Shown: positions 1-8,857 of the stretch, piece by piece
How the letters are laid out: every line of letters begins with the position of its first letter
Numbering within the stretch: the stretch's first letter is position 1
Source of the DNA: Bin94 sp965215535
GTDB lineage: Bacteria; Gemmatimonadota; Gemmatimonadetes; Longimicrobiales; Gaopeijiaceae
Direction: 5' to 3'
NCBI GenBank assembly: GCA_965215535.1
Contig: OZ244063.1
Location: 2,232,001 to 2,296,000 of the forward strand
Length of the DNA stretch: 64,000 nt
The notes under the pieces: model-generated
What the model was told of the DNA's origin: nothing
What the model saw: only the letters and a program-made list of their open reading frames with translations
The model's database searches: none
Translations under genes and position numbers: made by a program

Positions 1-1204
1 TCTCCAGATTGGCCAGCGAGGCCAGCGCAGGCGGGGTAATGGGAATTGTGGGCGCGGCCAGCAGATCGATCGCCGCGCTCTTCATGCGGCTCTGTAATTG
101 CACCGAAAGACGCTGCCGCAGACGCAACACGCCGATGTAGCGGGTGGCGCTCACGCCGGTTGCGGCCGCCAGGCGCTTCCCGACAATGGGGTCCAGCAGC
201 TCCAGCGCACCGGGAAGCTCGCGCTCCAGCGACTCGAAGCGTTCGGGTTGTACAAGGGTGCCCTCCAGGTAGCGCTCGCCCGCCTCGTGCAGCTCCGGGG
301 CCGCAAAGTCGATCAGCTCGGCGCCCGCCTCCTCGAGCTCGGCCAGCGCGCCATTCAGCGCCGCCACAATATCGGGTTGTACATCGTGCCAGAGGTCGGG
401 GCGGGGAATGCCGATGCGCACTCCGGCCAGATTGGCGGCGGCATCCGGAAGCGAACTTCGCCCGGCGTCCGGTTTGGCTGTGGAGTGGCCTGCCCGCGCG
501 TCGATCAGCCCGAAGACGTATTGCGAGTCCCGGGCGGTGCGCGTCAGAAGACCCACGGTGTCCAGGGTGGTCGAAAGGGGAACCACGCCGGTCGTGGGCC
601 AGCGTCCGGTGGTCTGGCGATGTCCCACCACGCCCGTTGCCGCTGCCGGAATCCGGACCGATCCCCCGGTGTCGCTGCCGAGCGCAATCAGCGCCGATCC
701 TTCCCACAGACTGACCCCCGCTCCCGACGAAGATCCGCCCGGCGCCCGGTGCGCATGTGCGTCCCACGGGTTGACAGGCGTTCCCGTGTGCGGATTCAGT
801 CCCACGCCTCCGAAGGCCAGCTCGACGGTATGCGTCTTGCCCACAATGACCGCTCCGAGATCCCGTAGCGCGCGCACCAGAAATCCCTCGCGTTGCCAGC
901 GTTCGGCCAGCGGGCGCCTGGTGCCTGCGCGAATTGGAAGGCCCTCAACGCCGTAGAGATCCTTGACCGAAACGGCGATGCCGGCGAGTGGACCGGGGTC
1001 GATTCCCTCTGCAAGCTGCGCATCGATGGCGTCGGCCTGTGCGCGGGCCCCGTCCGCATCGAAGACGATATAGGCGCCGAGGCTCTCGTCCTGCCGGGAA
1101 TCGGCGTTGTGACAGGCGATGGCGCTCTCGATCAGCGAACGGGCGGTCAGGGCGCCGCTCCGAACCGATTGGGCGATCTGGCGGATTGTCTGCGTTTGCA
1201 TCAT
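1..1204 (-). CDS. Amidase signature family protein (GatA-like), 3' end beyond window
   Basis: The minus frame is open from the ATG at 1204 to the window edge, so the C-terminus is missing. It carries the Ser-cisSer-Lys signature: a lysine in VSVKDLYG (about residue 81), the PGGSSSGAG glycine/serine loop (156-163) and GSDTGGSVRIPAA (176-188, nucleophile Ser182). Amidase signature enzymes hydrolyse amide bonds; GatA is the glutaminase subunit of tRNA amidotransferase, but no gatB or gatC lies beside it, so a free-standing amidase acting on an unknown amide is more likely. Two ATG codons stand in tandem at 1204 and 1201 with GGAG about ten bases upstream. It is divergent from the photolyase gene. 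Confidence 0.85.
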   Translation of the reverse strand, partial: MMQTQTIRQIAQSVRSGALTARSLIESAIACHNADSRQDESLGAYIVFDADGARAQADAIDAQLAEGIDPGPLAGIAVSVKDLYGVEGLPIRAGTRRPLAERWQREGFLVRALRDLGAVIVGKTHTVELAFGGVGLNPHTGTPVNPWDAHAHRAPGGSSSGAGVSLWEGSALIALGSDTGGSVRIPAAATGVVGHRQTTGRWPTTGVVPLSTTLDTVGLLTRTARDSQYVFGLIDARAGHSTAKPDAGRSSLPDAAANLAGVRIGIPRPDLWHDVQPDIVAALNGALAELEEAGAELIDFAAPELHEAGERYLEGTLVQPERFESLERELPGALELLDPIVGKRLAAATGVSATRYIGVLRLRQRLSVQLQSRMKSAAIDLLAAPTIPITPPALASLANLE

Positions 1205-1525
1205 GGACGGGGGTGTCTCCGTGGGGGATTTCGGGGTTGGGGATTGCGATCCACGAAAAGTGGTTTGTCGGCCGGGCCCTTCGCCATATTTAGATGTACG
1301 CGCCTGCGCGGGTGTGTCTTGGCAGATTGCCGGGTCGCGCGCGCGATTTCGCCAAGGTACACCAGGTTGACGACGATTGCGGTGCATAACCGGTCCCAAG
1401 CCTGTGCAAGACGCCAAGCCTGTGTAAGATACCATGCATGAAGGAATCGAAACCCCCGATTCCGGCTCCCTGCGGGATCGACTCCTGCGTCCAACCCGCT
1501 TCCTCCAACCCTCAACCAGGCCGCC
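1205..1525. other. Divergent intergenic region between amidase and photolyase
   Basis: About 320 bases with no convincing gene. The only clear structure is an imperfect 18-bp tandem repeat at 1397-1432, listed separately. A TTGACG at 1367-1372 has no good -10 partner. Confidence 0.5.
1397..1432. repeat. Tandem 18-bp direct repeat upstream of photolyase gene
   Basis: Two head-to-tail copies (1397-1414 and 1415-1432) match at 15 of 18 positions; the shared core reads CAAGCCTGTG. Direct repeats 94-129 bases before a photolyase start could be a regulator site, for example for a MerR-type light regulator, but this is inference from position only. Confidence 0.5.
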
Positions 1526-2989
1526 ATGCCCGTTCCCGCTTCGCGAATTCGTCGCTGTAACGATGCTCCCCCGGCACCCTCGGCCGATTACGTTCTCTAC
1601 TGGATGACCTCGGCGCGGCGCACCGATTGGAACTTTGCCCTGGAGCGCGCCGTTGAGCACTGCCTGAAGCTGAACCTGCCCCTGCTTGTGCTGGAGCCGC
1701 TGCGCGCCGGATACCGCTGGGCCTGCGATCGCTTCCACCGCTTCGTGATCGAGGGAATGATCGACAATGCGCGTGCCTGCGACCGCTTCGGCGTGACCTG
1801 CTATCACTATGTCGAGCCGCATGACGGTGCCGGCAGGGGACTTCTGGAGACTCTGGCCCGTCGCGCCGCTCTGGTGGTCACCGACGACTGGCCCGCCTTC
1901 TTTCTGCCACGGATGATTGCGACGGCTGCCGCGCGACTGCCTGTGCGGCTGGAGGCGGTGGACACGAATGGTTTGCTGCCCATGCACGCGGCCGACCGCA
2001 CCTTCGCAACCGCCTATCTCTTTCGCCGCTTTCTGCAGCGCACCCTTCCGGCGCACCTGTCCGAGCCGCCGCAGGCGGAGCCGTTGGCGCGACTTGCGTC
2101 CCGGGCGGGAGCGGGGGGCCGGGCGCGGATTCCACAGGCTGTGCAAAAGAGGTGGCCGGGCGGGGATCCGACCGAGTCGGTGCGCCGGCTGGGCGAGCTT
2201 CCCATCGATCATGAGGTGGCTCCGGTCAGTCAACGTGGCGGGGCGAGGACGGCCGCAGCGCGCCTCTCGGACTTTGTGGCCACGCTGACCGACTATGCCG
2301 CAGCGCGCAATCATCCCGACCGCGACGCAACCTCCGCTCTATCCCCCTATCTGCACTTCGGTCACGTATCCAGTCACCGCGTCTTTGCACAAATTGCATC
2401 GTGGGAGGGCTGGAATCCCGATCAATTGAGCAACAATGCAAAGGGACAGCGCTCCGGGTGGTGGGGAATGAGCGAGAGCGCCGAGGGATTTCTGGATCAG
2501 CTTGTCACCTGGCGCGAATTGGGGTTCAATCGCTGTCTTCACGTTGATGATTACGAGGGCTACGGGGCGCTGCCGAAGTGGGCGCGCACAACGTTGGCGG
2601 AACATGCCGACGACCCGAGGGAATGGTTGTACACAATGGAGGAATTCGATCGCGCTGCAACGCACGATCCGCTCTGGAACGCAGCGCAGAGGCAGTTGCG
2701 CCGCGAGGGACGAATGCACAACTATCTGCGAATGCTCTGGGGGAAAAAAATTGTGGAGTGGAGCAAAAGCCCGCAAATGGCGCGCGAGATCATGTTCGCG
2801 CTGAACGATCGCTATGCACTCGATGGCCGCGACCCCAATTCGGCAACGGGAATTCTGTGGATCTTGGGGTTGCACGACCGGCCGTGGGGGCCGGAGCGGC
2901 CCGTTTTGGGCAAGGTGCGCTACATGAGTTCGGCAAATACGGCCCGCAAGGTGCGTTTGCGGGGGTATCTGAAGATGTATGGGAATTGA
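1526..2989 (+). CDS. Deoxyribodipyrimidine photolyase, class II-like
   Basis: A 487-residue FAD flavoprotein expected to split cyclobutane pyrimidine dimers with blue light. The N-terminal antenna domain opens with VLYWMTSARRTDWNFALE, a class II-type start in which class I has a D/N-rich strand. The catalytic half has SALSPYLHFGHVSSHRVFAQ, MLWGKKIVEWS, DGRDPNSATGILWILGLHDR and RPVLGKVRYMS, all class II-like segments around the FAD. Length is normal for the family. It stands alone on the plus strand, with direct repeats upstream. The exact substrate class (CPD rather than cryptochrome function) is inferred from family. Confidence 0.88.
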   Translation: MPVPASRIRRCNDAPPAPSADYVLYWMTSARRTDWNFALERAVEHCLKLNLPLLVLEPLRAGYRWACDRFHRFVIEGMIDNARACDRFGVTCYHYVEPHDGAGRGLLETLARRAALVVTDDWPAFFLPRMIATAAARLPVRLEAVDTNGLLPMHAADRTFATAYLFRRFLQRTLPAHLSEPPQAEPLARLASRAGAGGRARIPQAVQKRWPGGDPTESVRRLGELPIDHEVAPVSQRGGARTAAARLSDFVATLTDYAAARNHPDRDATSALSPYLHFGHVSSHRVFAQIASWEGWNPDQLSNNAKGQRSGWWGMSESAEGFLDQLVTWRELGFNRCLHVDDYEGYGALPKWARTTLAEHADDPREWLYTMEEFDRAATHDPLWNAAQRQLRREGRMHNYLRMLWGKKIVEWSKSPQMAREIMFALNDRYALDGRDPNSATGILWILGLHDRPWGPERPVLGKVRYMSSANTARKVRLRGYLKMYGN

Positions 2990-3115
2990 TGTCGGTGTCC
3001 GCCGCGCCCGATCTCCGGGCCTCAAGTCTGTTGTTGCGAAAACCGGGGAAGGAGTCGAGATTGAAGGAGAGCACATGTCTGTAGCCGATCGCCCTCCATT
3101 GCGCAATTCCTCTCC

Positions 3116-3640
3116 ATGACATCCAGCCGAATCCTCTACGCCGAACGCACCCGGGCTCCGCCCTGGATCTTCGCCCTGCTCTGGGGTCTCTGCATTGTCG
3201 GTGTGGGCGTGGCCATCTACGAGTTGCTGCAGGCACCTGCACCTGCCGAATCCGCCGAAGCGATCCTGGCCGTGGGCGCTCTGATTCTCTTTCCCCTGCT
3301 CATTTCCCTTCTCTTCGGTCGGCTCGATGTCGAGGTACATACCGATAGCCTCTGCATCGCCTTCGGGCCCCTTGGCCTGGTGCGCACGCGCATTCCCTTT
3401 GCCGAAATCCAGTCGCTCCAGAGCCTCACCTACCGCCCTCTGCGCGACTTTGGGGGTTGGGGACTCAGGCTGCGCGGCAGACGCACCGCATGGACGATCC
3501 GGGGAAACCGCGCCCTCTGCGTGCATCTGCGGAGTGGTCGCCAAATCCATGTGGGATCGCGCTTTCCGCAGCGACTCGAGGAGCGGGTGCAGATGGCCTG
3601 GCACCGGTCGCAGTCCGCAGGTGGCGATTCCACAGAATAA
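3116..3640 (+). CDS. Small membrane protein with PH-like C-terminal domain
   Basis: A 174-residue protein with two predicted membrane helices (about residues 17-38 and 49-67), followed by a soluble domain containing a RDFGGWGLR segment and a TIRGNRALCVHLRSG strand pair. This arrangement resembles bacterial PH-domain-like membrane proteins of unknown role (DUF6141-like, from memory). No enzyme motif is visible. The start has no good ribosome site, so it may be shifted. It stands between the photolyase and an alcohol dehydrogenase, without evident link. Confidence 0.65.
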   Translation: MTSSRILYAERTRAPPWIFALLWGLCIVGVGVAIYELLQAPAPAESAEAILAVGALILFPLLISLLFGRLDVEVHTDSLCIAFGPLGLVRTRIPFAEIQSLQSLTYRPLRDFGGWGLRLRGRRTAWTIRGNRALCVHLRSGRQIHVGSRFPQRLEERVQMAWHRSQSAGGDSTE

Positions 3641-3751
3641 AATCCGGTCCGCCTCCCGGCAGCGCTTCATTGCAGGATCGCCCTTCGCCGCTGCCCGCTT
3701 CGCTATCTTGGTGCAAGACCCGGATCCCCCCTGCACAAGGCGCACCCATCC

Positions 3752-5008
3752 GTGAAAGCTCTGGAGTTCACTGTCACCCCCGCCCGCTTTCTCCTCTCCC
3801 GTTCGCTCGGGCGGTTCAGCCGCGCCTTCATCTATGGCCGTCCCTCGGGGTTGCGCATGGTCGAACGCCCCCTCCCCGATCTGCCTGGCGACGACTGGGT
3901 GCGGCTCGAGGTGCTTCTCTGCGGAATCTGTGGCAGCGATCTGGCCAATCTCGGCTATCGGTCAAGTCCTTCGATGGAGCCCTTCGGATCCTTCCCCGCC
4001 ATCCTGGGCCACGAAATTCTGGCGCGGGTGATGGAGGTCGGGTCGGGGATTGCGCATCTGCAGGCAGGCGATCGCGTTGTGGTTGATCCGATGCTGCACT
4101 GCGAGGCGCGCGGGTTTTCCAGGGATTCGTGGTGCCCGTCGTGCGAGGACGGAGCGCACAGCACCTGTGGGTGCGCGGGCGAGGAGGGCGAGCTGGTCGT
4201 GGGCGAGAGCGGAAGAAAGCTGGCGCCGGGGCTGACGATCGGCTATCACCGCGACCTCCCCGGCGGGTGGGGAGAGATCATGGTGGCGCATAAACGCCAG
4301 GTGTGGCCGGTTTCCGACGCAATTCCCGACCGGATTGCGGTGCTGACCGAACCGCTCGCGATCGGGGTGCATGGCGTTCTGCAGAGCGACGCACTCGCTT
4401 CGCCCGGTCCGATTCTGGTCATTGGCAGCGGCACCATTGCATTCGGCACACTCTGGGCCTTGCGCACCCTGGGCTACCGCGGAGAGCTGATTGCACAGAC
4501 AAAGCGACCGCACGAAAGCGATCTTGCCCTTGCGCTGGGGGCCGACCGGACCATTGCGCCCGGCGCCGAGGCCAGGCAGGCCCTGGTCGATACCGGTGCG
4601 CACGCCTACATGCCGATTCTGGGGCCCGAGGTCTTTGGTGGCGGCGGATTTCCGCTGATCTTCGATTGTGTGGGAAGCCGTTCCAGCCTGTCGCAGGCCT
4701 TCGGATTCGGGGCGGCGCGAGGCCGGATCGTGGTTCTGGGGTGCGCGGGGCAGCTTCGCAAGTTCGATCTCACCTTTTTGTGGGCCAGGGAGTTGCAGGT
4801 ACAGGGATTCGTAGGCTACGGGGTGGAAGAGGGGCTGGGGAAGGGCAGGCATACCTTCGACATTGTCCTTGAGCGCATGCGCGACGATCCGGGAGCCCTG
4901 GCCGAGGTGGTGACGCATGTCTTTCCGCTGGCGCAGTACCGCGAAGCTCTCGTTGCAGCTCTCGATCACAGGCAGAGCGGTGCGGTCAAGGTGGCGCTGC
5001 AGCCCTGA
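3752..5008 (+). CDS. Zinc-binding alcohol dehydrogenase family protein (MDR superfamily)
   Basis: A 418-residue medium-chain dehydrogenase/reductase starting at GTG 3752. The catalytic domain shows GICGSDL with the first zinc-ligand cysteine (about residue 57) and GHEILARV; the structural-zinc lobe is altered, with CPSCEDGAHSTC spread over a longer loop. The nucleotide fold shows VIGSGTIAFGTLWALRTLGY instead of the usual GxGxxG with strict spacing. It probably oxidises an alcohol or threonine/sorbitol-like substrate with NAD(P), but the substrate cannot be told from sequence. It is about 70 residues longer than typical members because of insertions around residues 110-160. Confidence 0.8.
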   Translation: MKALEFTVTPARFLLSRSLGRFSRAFIYGRPSGLRMVERPLPDLPGDDWVRLEVLLCGICGSDLANLGYRSSPSMEPFGSFPAILGHEILARVMEVGSGIAHLQAGDRVVVDPMLHCEARGFSRDSWCPSCEDGAHSTCGCAGEEGELVVGESGRKLAPGLTIGYHRDLPGGWGEIMVAHKRQVWPVSDAIPDRIAVLTEPLAIGVHGVLQSDALASPGPILVIGSGTIAFGTLWALRTLGYRGELIAQTKRPHESDLALALGADRTIAPGAEARQALVDTGAHAYMPILGPEVFGGGGFPLIFDCVGSRSSLSQAFGFGAARGRIVVLGCAGQLRKFDLTFLWARELQVQGFVGYGVEEGLGKGRHTFDIVLERMRDDPGALAEVVTHVFPLAQYREALVAALDHRQSGAVKVALQP

Positions 5009-5187
5009 GTTCTTCCTCTGTTCAGCTTGAACATCGCCGACCCGGGAAGCGTTGTCCGCAGGGGTCGGCGGCATATCCAGGGCATATCCTGAAACCTTTG
5101 GAACAACTGGAACGTAAGATTGATCGGGAATGCGGACGGGCCGTGCAGGGGCAACAGGGACATACAACCCACAGGAGTCACAGAACC

Positions 5188-6414
5188 ATGACCGTACAAA
5201 CCCCAAAAGTGATCGCCTCCTGCGCCGTATGGAGTCTGCTGGCCGGGTGTGGCGTCCCCGAATCGCCGGGCGACCAGGGCGCGCAGCCGGAATTTACCGG
5301 CCCGGTGCAGGTTGTGCGAAGTCAGGTGGCAAACGAATCCCCCGACCGCATTCTGGTCGAAGAGCTCCGCATAGGCAGTCTCGACAGCGAAGGCCCCGAT
5401 GCATTTACATATCTGAAGGGGCTCGTGGCGCTGGACGACGGCGGCTTCGTCGTTCTCGATTCACAGCTTCAGGAGCTTCGCGTCTTCGGCGCCGACGGCA
5501 CGCACCGCGCAACGCATGGCAGCAGGGGCGAAGGTCCGGGCGAATTCGTGGATGCCAATGGTCTCATGGCCGGTCCCGATGGGCGCATATGGGTGCCGGA
5601 TTCCAGAAATGGACGCATGTCGGTCGTCGATCCCGAAGACGGCTTCATCGAATCCTTTCCCTTCGTTGACAACAACTTCAACTGGCTGTGGAATGGAGCC
5701 ATGGTGGACCAAAGTCGCATCTATCGCCCCCGGGCCACCGGAGAGCGGGATGAAGTTGACATCTATGACCTGACGATGACGAAGCTGGAGACGTTTCCCT
5801 TTCCCGAAGCGCCCCAGGGCGAAGAGTACGATCCGAGCGATCAGCCCGGGACCTTCTATCGCGAGACCGAAGGCGGCGGCTTCATGATGGTCCGCATCCC
5901 CTTCTGGGCGCACCCGGCCCGCTTTATCGATTCCAGGGGCACTCTCTGGTTCACCGAGAGCGACAATCCCGACTATCGCATTCAGCGGTGGCGGGCGGGG
6001 ACGGACACGTCTCTTGTCATCGAGACCCGTCGCCCCCCCGTTGCCGTCTCGCAGGCCGAGCGCGACTCGGTGATCGGCTCCCTGCAGGAAAGGTTTGAGG
6101 GTAACCAGTGGGACTGGTCGCGGATTCCCGAGGTCAAGCCCGCTGTCGAGGCCATATTCGAATCGGCCGAGGGCAATCTCTGGGTGCAGACGCCAACGCC
6201 GGATGGCGGATTCCTCTTCGATCTGTATTCGGCGGGCGGCGATTACCTTGAATCGGTCGCTCTGGAGACGGAACTTAGCCTCTGGGACTCTGTTGTGCCG
6301 GTTGTACAGGGCGACATGGTCTGGATGGTCGCCACCGACGAGTTGGACATCAACTACGTTGTGCGCGCCCGGATTGTGCCCGCCGGTGGAGTTTCACCCG
6401 CGCAGGAGCCATAG
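5188..6414 (+). CDS. Six-bladed beta-propeller lipoprotein
   Basis: The start at 5188 is chosen because AGGAG lies at 5172-5176 and the product then opens with a lipoprotein signal ending in LLAGC. The mature part has repeated blade-like strands (LVALDDGGFVVLDSQLQELRV; GPDGRIWVPDSRNGRMSVVD), typical of NHL/6-bladed propellers. Such secreted propellers bind ligands or partner proteins; no catalytic residues are evident. A longer open frame begins at 5098 but lacks a ribosome site. A related propeller protein is encoded at 26980-28161. Confidence 0.78.
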   Translation: MTVQTPKVIASCAVWSLLAGCGVPESPGDQGAQPEFTGPVQVVRSQVANESPDRILVEELRIGSLDSEGPDAFTYLKGLVALDDGGFVVLDSQLQELRVFGADGTHRATHGSRGEGPGEFVDANGLMAGPDGRIWVPDSRNGRMSVVDPEDGFIESFPFVDNNFNWLWNGAMVDQSRIYRPRATGERDEVDIYDLTMTKLETFPFPEAPQGEEYDPSDQPGTFYRETEGGGFMMVRIPFWAHPARFIDSRGTLWFTESDNPDYRIQRWRAGTDTSLVIETRRPPVAVSQAERDSVIGSLQERFEGNQWDWSRIPEVKPAVEAIFESAEGNLWVQTPTPDGGFLFDLYSAGGDYLESVALETELSLWDSVVPVVQGDMVWMVATDELDINYVVRARIVPAGGVSPAQEP

Positions 6415-6686
6415 GCAACCCGCAGACAGATCCATCTGGGGCTGGCCTGGTTCTGCCTTGGGGTCATGCGCTGTTGGGGGAGGGGCGATTTGGCGATATC
6501 CGGTTCCCGCATCAGGCGCGCGGCTGCTACGGCGAGTGCCTGTCGATGAAGCCGTTACCAAACATCGTGACAACCCCCCCTCGAACGGAAAGGCGCGACA
6601 GTCACAAAATCACGGGCGACTGATTTACAGGGGCTGGACGAAGCTTGAGAGGCTCCGCCGGCAGGACCGGGCATCCTCCGGCGAAA

Positions 6687-8009
6687 TCAGTGGCCGGAGT
6701 GGCGAAGCAGAAAGAATCCTCGGCGCGTGCTGGTCGTGGCAATCATGCCGCTGTCGAAGAAGGGATAGCTGCTCCAGCTCCCATTGAGATCGGGCAGATT
6801 CTCGTCCGCCGGTTCCGTGTCGAACCAGGCAATTTCGCGCGGCGCCACTCGATCGCGAATATCAAGGATGCGCAGCCCGGCCTGATAGTTGGACTGGTAC
6901 ATGAGATTACCGCGTATATAGAGATTGTGGTCGCTTGCCATGGTCGTTCCCGAATACTCGGCCACGAGAAGCGGGTCTTCCGGATCGCGCACATCCCAGA
7001 TCAGGGTTCGCGTCGGCCCCTGCAGATTGAACTCGTCAAGCTCGTCGTTCATATAGATATGCGCCTGCTCTTCGTCCAGCCAGAGTTGATGCACATATCC
7101 CGAGGTGGGGTAGCGCGCCACCGCCAGCCCCCGTGGATCATCTTTGTCCGAGACATCGACGACCACCAGCGCATTCTCGTTCGCCGTAAAGCAGAGCTCG
7201 CGCCCCTGGTAGCGGCTGGCCGGACCCCGGTAGATCACGCACTGCGCGTCGTGCGTGTAGCCGGTCCCCTCGAATCCGGTCGTGGCATCGGCAAAACACC
7301 CCGCGAAGCGTGGCTCTTCGGGTTGGCGAATATCCACCATATGAAGCCCTCCGCCGCAGCTCTCGCCGCCCCCATTGGCCCCGACGATATAGGCAAATCC
7401 CGATTCCTCATTAATCACAATATTGTGCGCGCTCATCACCCGGTCGTAATGCGCGGTCATGGTGAAGACAACTGCTGTATCGCCGACATTGCGAAGCCGG
7501 GTCAGGTCGAAGATCTGCATTCCGTGCGCGGCGGCGGCATCGGCCACAATAAATGCATGATCGCGGTACACCTTGAGGTCGCGCCAGCCACTCGGCGACG
7601 CACCCGGCGTCAGGGGCAGAATACCGGCGTAGTGCGGTTTGGCGGGGTCGCGCCACCCCACAAAGGAGGTGCCGTCGAAGTGACCGACCAGCGCCCACTC
7701 GGTCCGAGTCTGTGAATCGGTCCACCCCCAGAGATCGCTCAGCAGGGTGGCCCCGATCTGGTGCGTCTCCATCTTCGCCACGAGATCGACGTTCTGGCAG
7801 GGATAGTTGCGGGCGGTGCCGTTCTGGCAGAGAGCTCCTGTCGAGGCGAGGGGCGGGGTCGGAGCCGGAGGAGAAACCGCCGATCCCGGCGCGGCTTCCT
7901 CATCGGAGCAGGCAACCGGCCCCATCCAGAGCAGAGATGCGCACAGGCCCCGCATCAGCAATCCGGCACGGCTGCCGGGCCGCTCGAATGTCGTCCGATG
8001 GGTATTCAT
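6687..8009 (-). CDS. Choice-of-anchor B / LVIVD-repeat secreted lipoprotein
   Basis: A 440-residue protein with an N-terminal export signal ending in a lipobox-like GPVAC, then repeats of the LVIVD type (GMQIFDLTRL, GLHMVDIRQPEEPR, ALVVVDVSDKDDPR, TLIWDVRDPEDPLLVAEY, GLRILDIRDRVAPREIAWF). These units build a propeller on the cell surface. Conserved VMSAHNIVINEESGFAYIVG and TGYTHDAQCV segments match the choice-of-anchor B family. Function is unknown; a surface binding role is inferred. Confidence 0.82.
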   Translation of the reverse strand: MNTHRTTFERPGSRAGLLMRGLCASLLWMGPVACSDEEAAPGSAVSPPAPTPPLASTGALCQNGTARNYPCQNVDLVAKMETHQIGATLLSDLWGWTDSQTRTEWALVGHFDGTSFVGWRDPAKPHYAGILPLTPGASPSGWRDLKVYRDHAFIVADAAAAHGMQIFDLTRLRNVGDTAVVFTMTAHYDRVMSAHNIVINEESGFAYIVGANGGGESCGGGLHMVDIRQPEEPRFAGCFADATTGFEGTGYTHDAQCVIYRGPASRYQGRELCFTANENALVVVDVSDKDDPRGLAVARYPTSGYVHQLWLDEEQAHIYMNDELDEFNLQGPTRTLIWDVRDPEDPLLVAEYSGTTMASDHNLYIRGNLMYQSNYQAGLRILDIRDRVAPREIAWFDTEPADENLPDLNGSWSSYPFFDSGMIATTSTRRGFFLLRHSGH

Positions 8010-8112
8010 CGAGCTGCCCAGCCTCCATGGTCATGCAGGAATCACGCCCGCTCCCGCAAGGCAACACCCTGCGATCCCCGGCGCTGCATTGCGCGAAGGA
8101 GCGCGCGCGCCA

Positions 8113-8766
8113 TTATCCCCCGGCTGCAGGATCGGGGTGTCTCAGATCCACAACCAGTCGCGGTGCGTCGCGCATCTCCAGAATACGGTACTCCAGCTCT
8201 GTCCCCATACCCAGAATCCAGCGCACGGTTCCCTCGGCGTCGCAGCTCTGCGTGGCGTGGGCCAGGGCAGGAAAGCCGGTCTCCATGTCGGAGTTCCCGA
8301 TCAGGGGCATCATCGCGTCGTCGTGGGCGCGCGCTCCCGAAAACTCCACCACGAGGTGCGCGGCTGCCTCGTGCACCGGGCCGCTTCCATCGCATCCGCC
8401 TCCGGCTTCATGCGAAAGGGTCAGCCGATAGCCCGGCAGTGATTCCTCGAATTGGAAGACAACCCGGTCGAATCCGCGCGATTGGGCGGCGCGAACATCG
8501 ACCAGAGAGCGAAGCGGGGCCTCCGGGTTGGCATCGTTGGAGATGGTGTTGCGCGACCAGGGGCTGTTGAATCGCATCTCCGAGGGCTCGAGCTCGCCAT
8601 AGTCGGCCGCGGTCATCTCGGTCGAGGGCAGGTCGGTGCGAATCAGGGGATCGGGCTCGGGTGCGGGTTCGTCGGGGGCCGCGCAGGCGGTGACCAAAAG
8701 AATGGCCAGGAGTCCGGCGGCTGCCAGGGGGGCGATCAGGGAAGAGCGGGCGGTCAGGCGGCGCAT
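8113..8766 (-). CDS. AMIN-like domain lipoprotein
   Basis: A 217-residue lipoprotein: a hydrophobic signal to LLVTACA, a proline/acid-rich linker, and a domain with RGFDRVVFQFEESLPGYRL and LEYRILEMRDAPRLVVDLRH. These strands resemble the AMIN-like beta domain found in secreted proteins, where AMIN relatives bind peptidoglycan or other envelope polymers. It lies 91 bases after sufS on the same strand, but nothing ties it to iron-sulfur assembly. Confidence 0.7.
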   Translation of the reverse strand: MRRLTARSSLIAPLAAAGLLAILLVTACAAPDEPAPEPDPLIRTDLPSTEMTAADYGELEPSEMRFNSPWSRNTISNDANPEAPLRSLVDVRAAQSRGFDRVVFQFEESLPGYRLTLSHEAGGGCDGSGPVHEAAAHLVVEFSGARAHDDAMMPLIGNSDMETGFPALAHATQSCDAEGTVRWILGMGTELEYRILEMRDAPRLVVDLRHPDPAAGG

Positions 8767-8857
8767 CGCAAAGATCCTTGTTGTCGGGGTGCTTGTTGGA
8801 ATGGTGCGGGCCGGCTCTGGGCAGGTCCGCGCGCTGTGGCGGCTCGGGTGCGAATGA

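Noticed and set aside
2339..3745. Minus-strand open frame of 468 codons
   Set aside because: Antisense to photolyase and the small membrane protein; no conserved motif.
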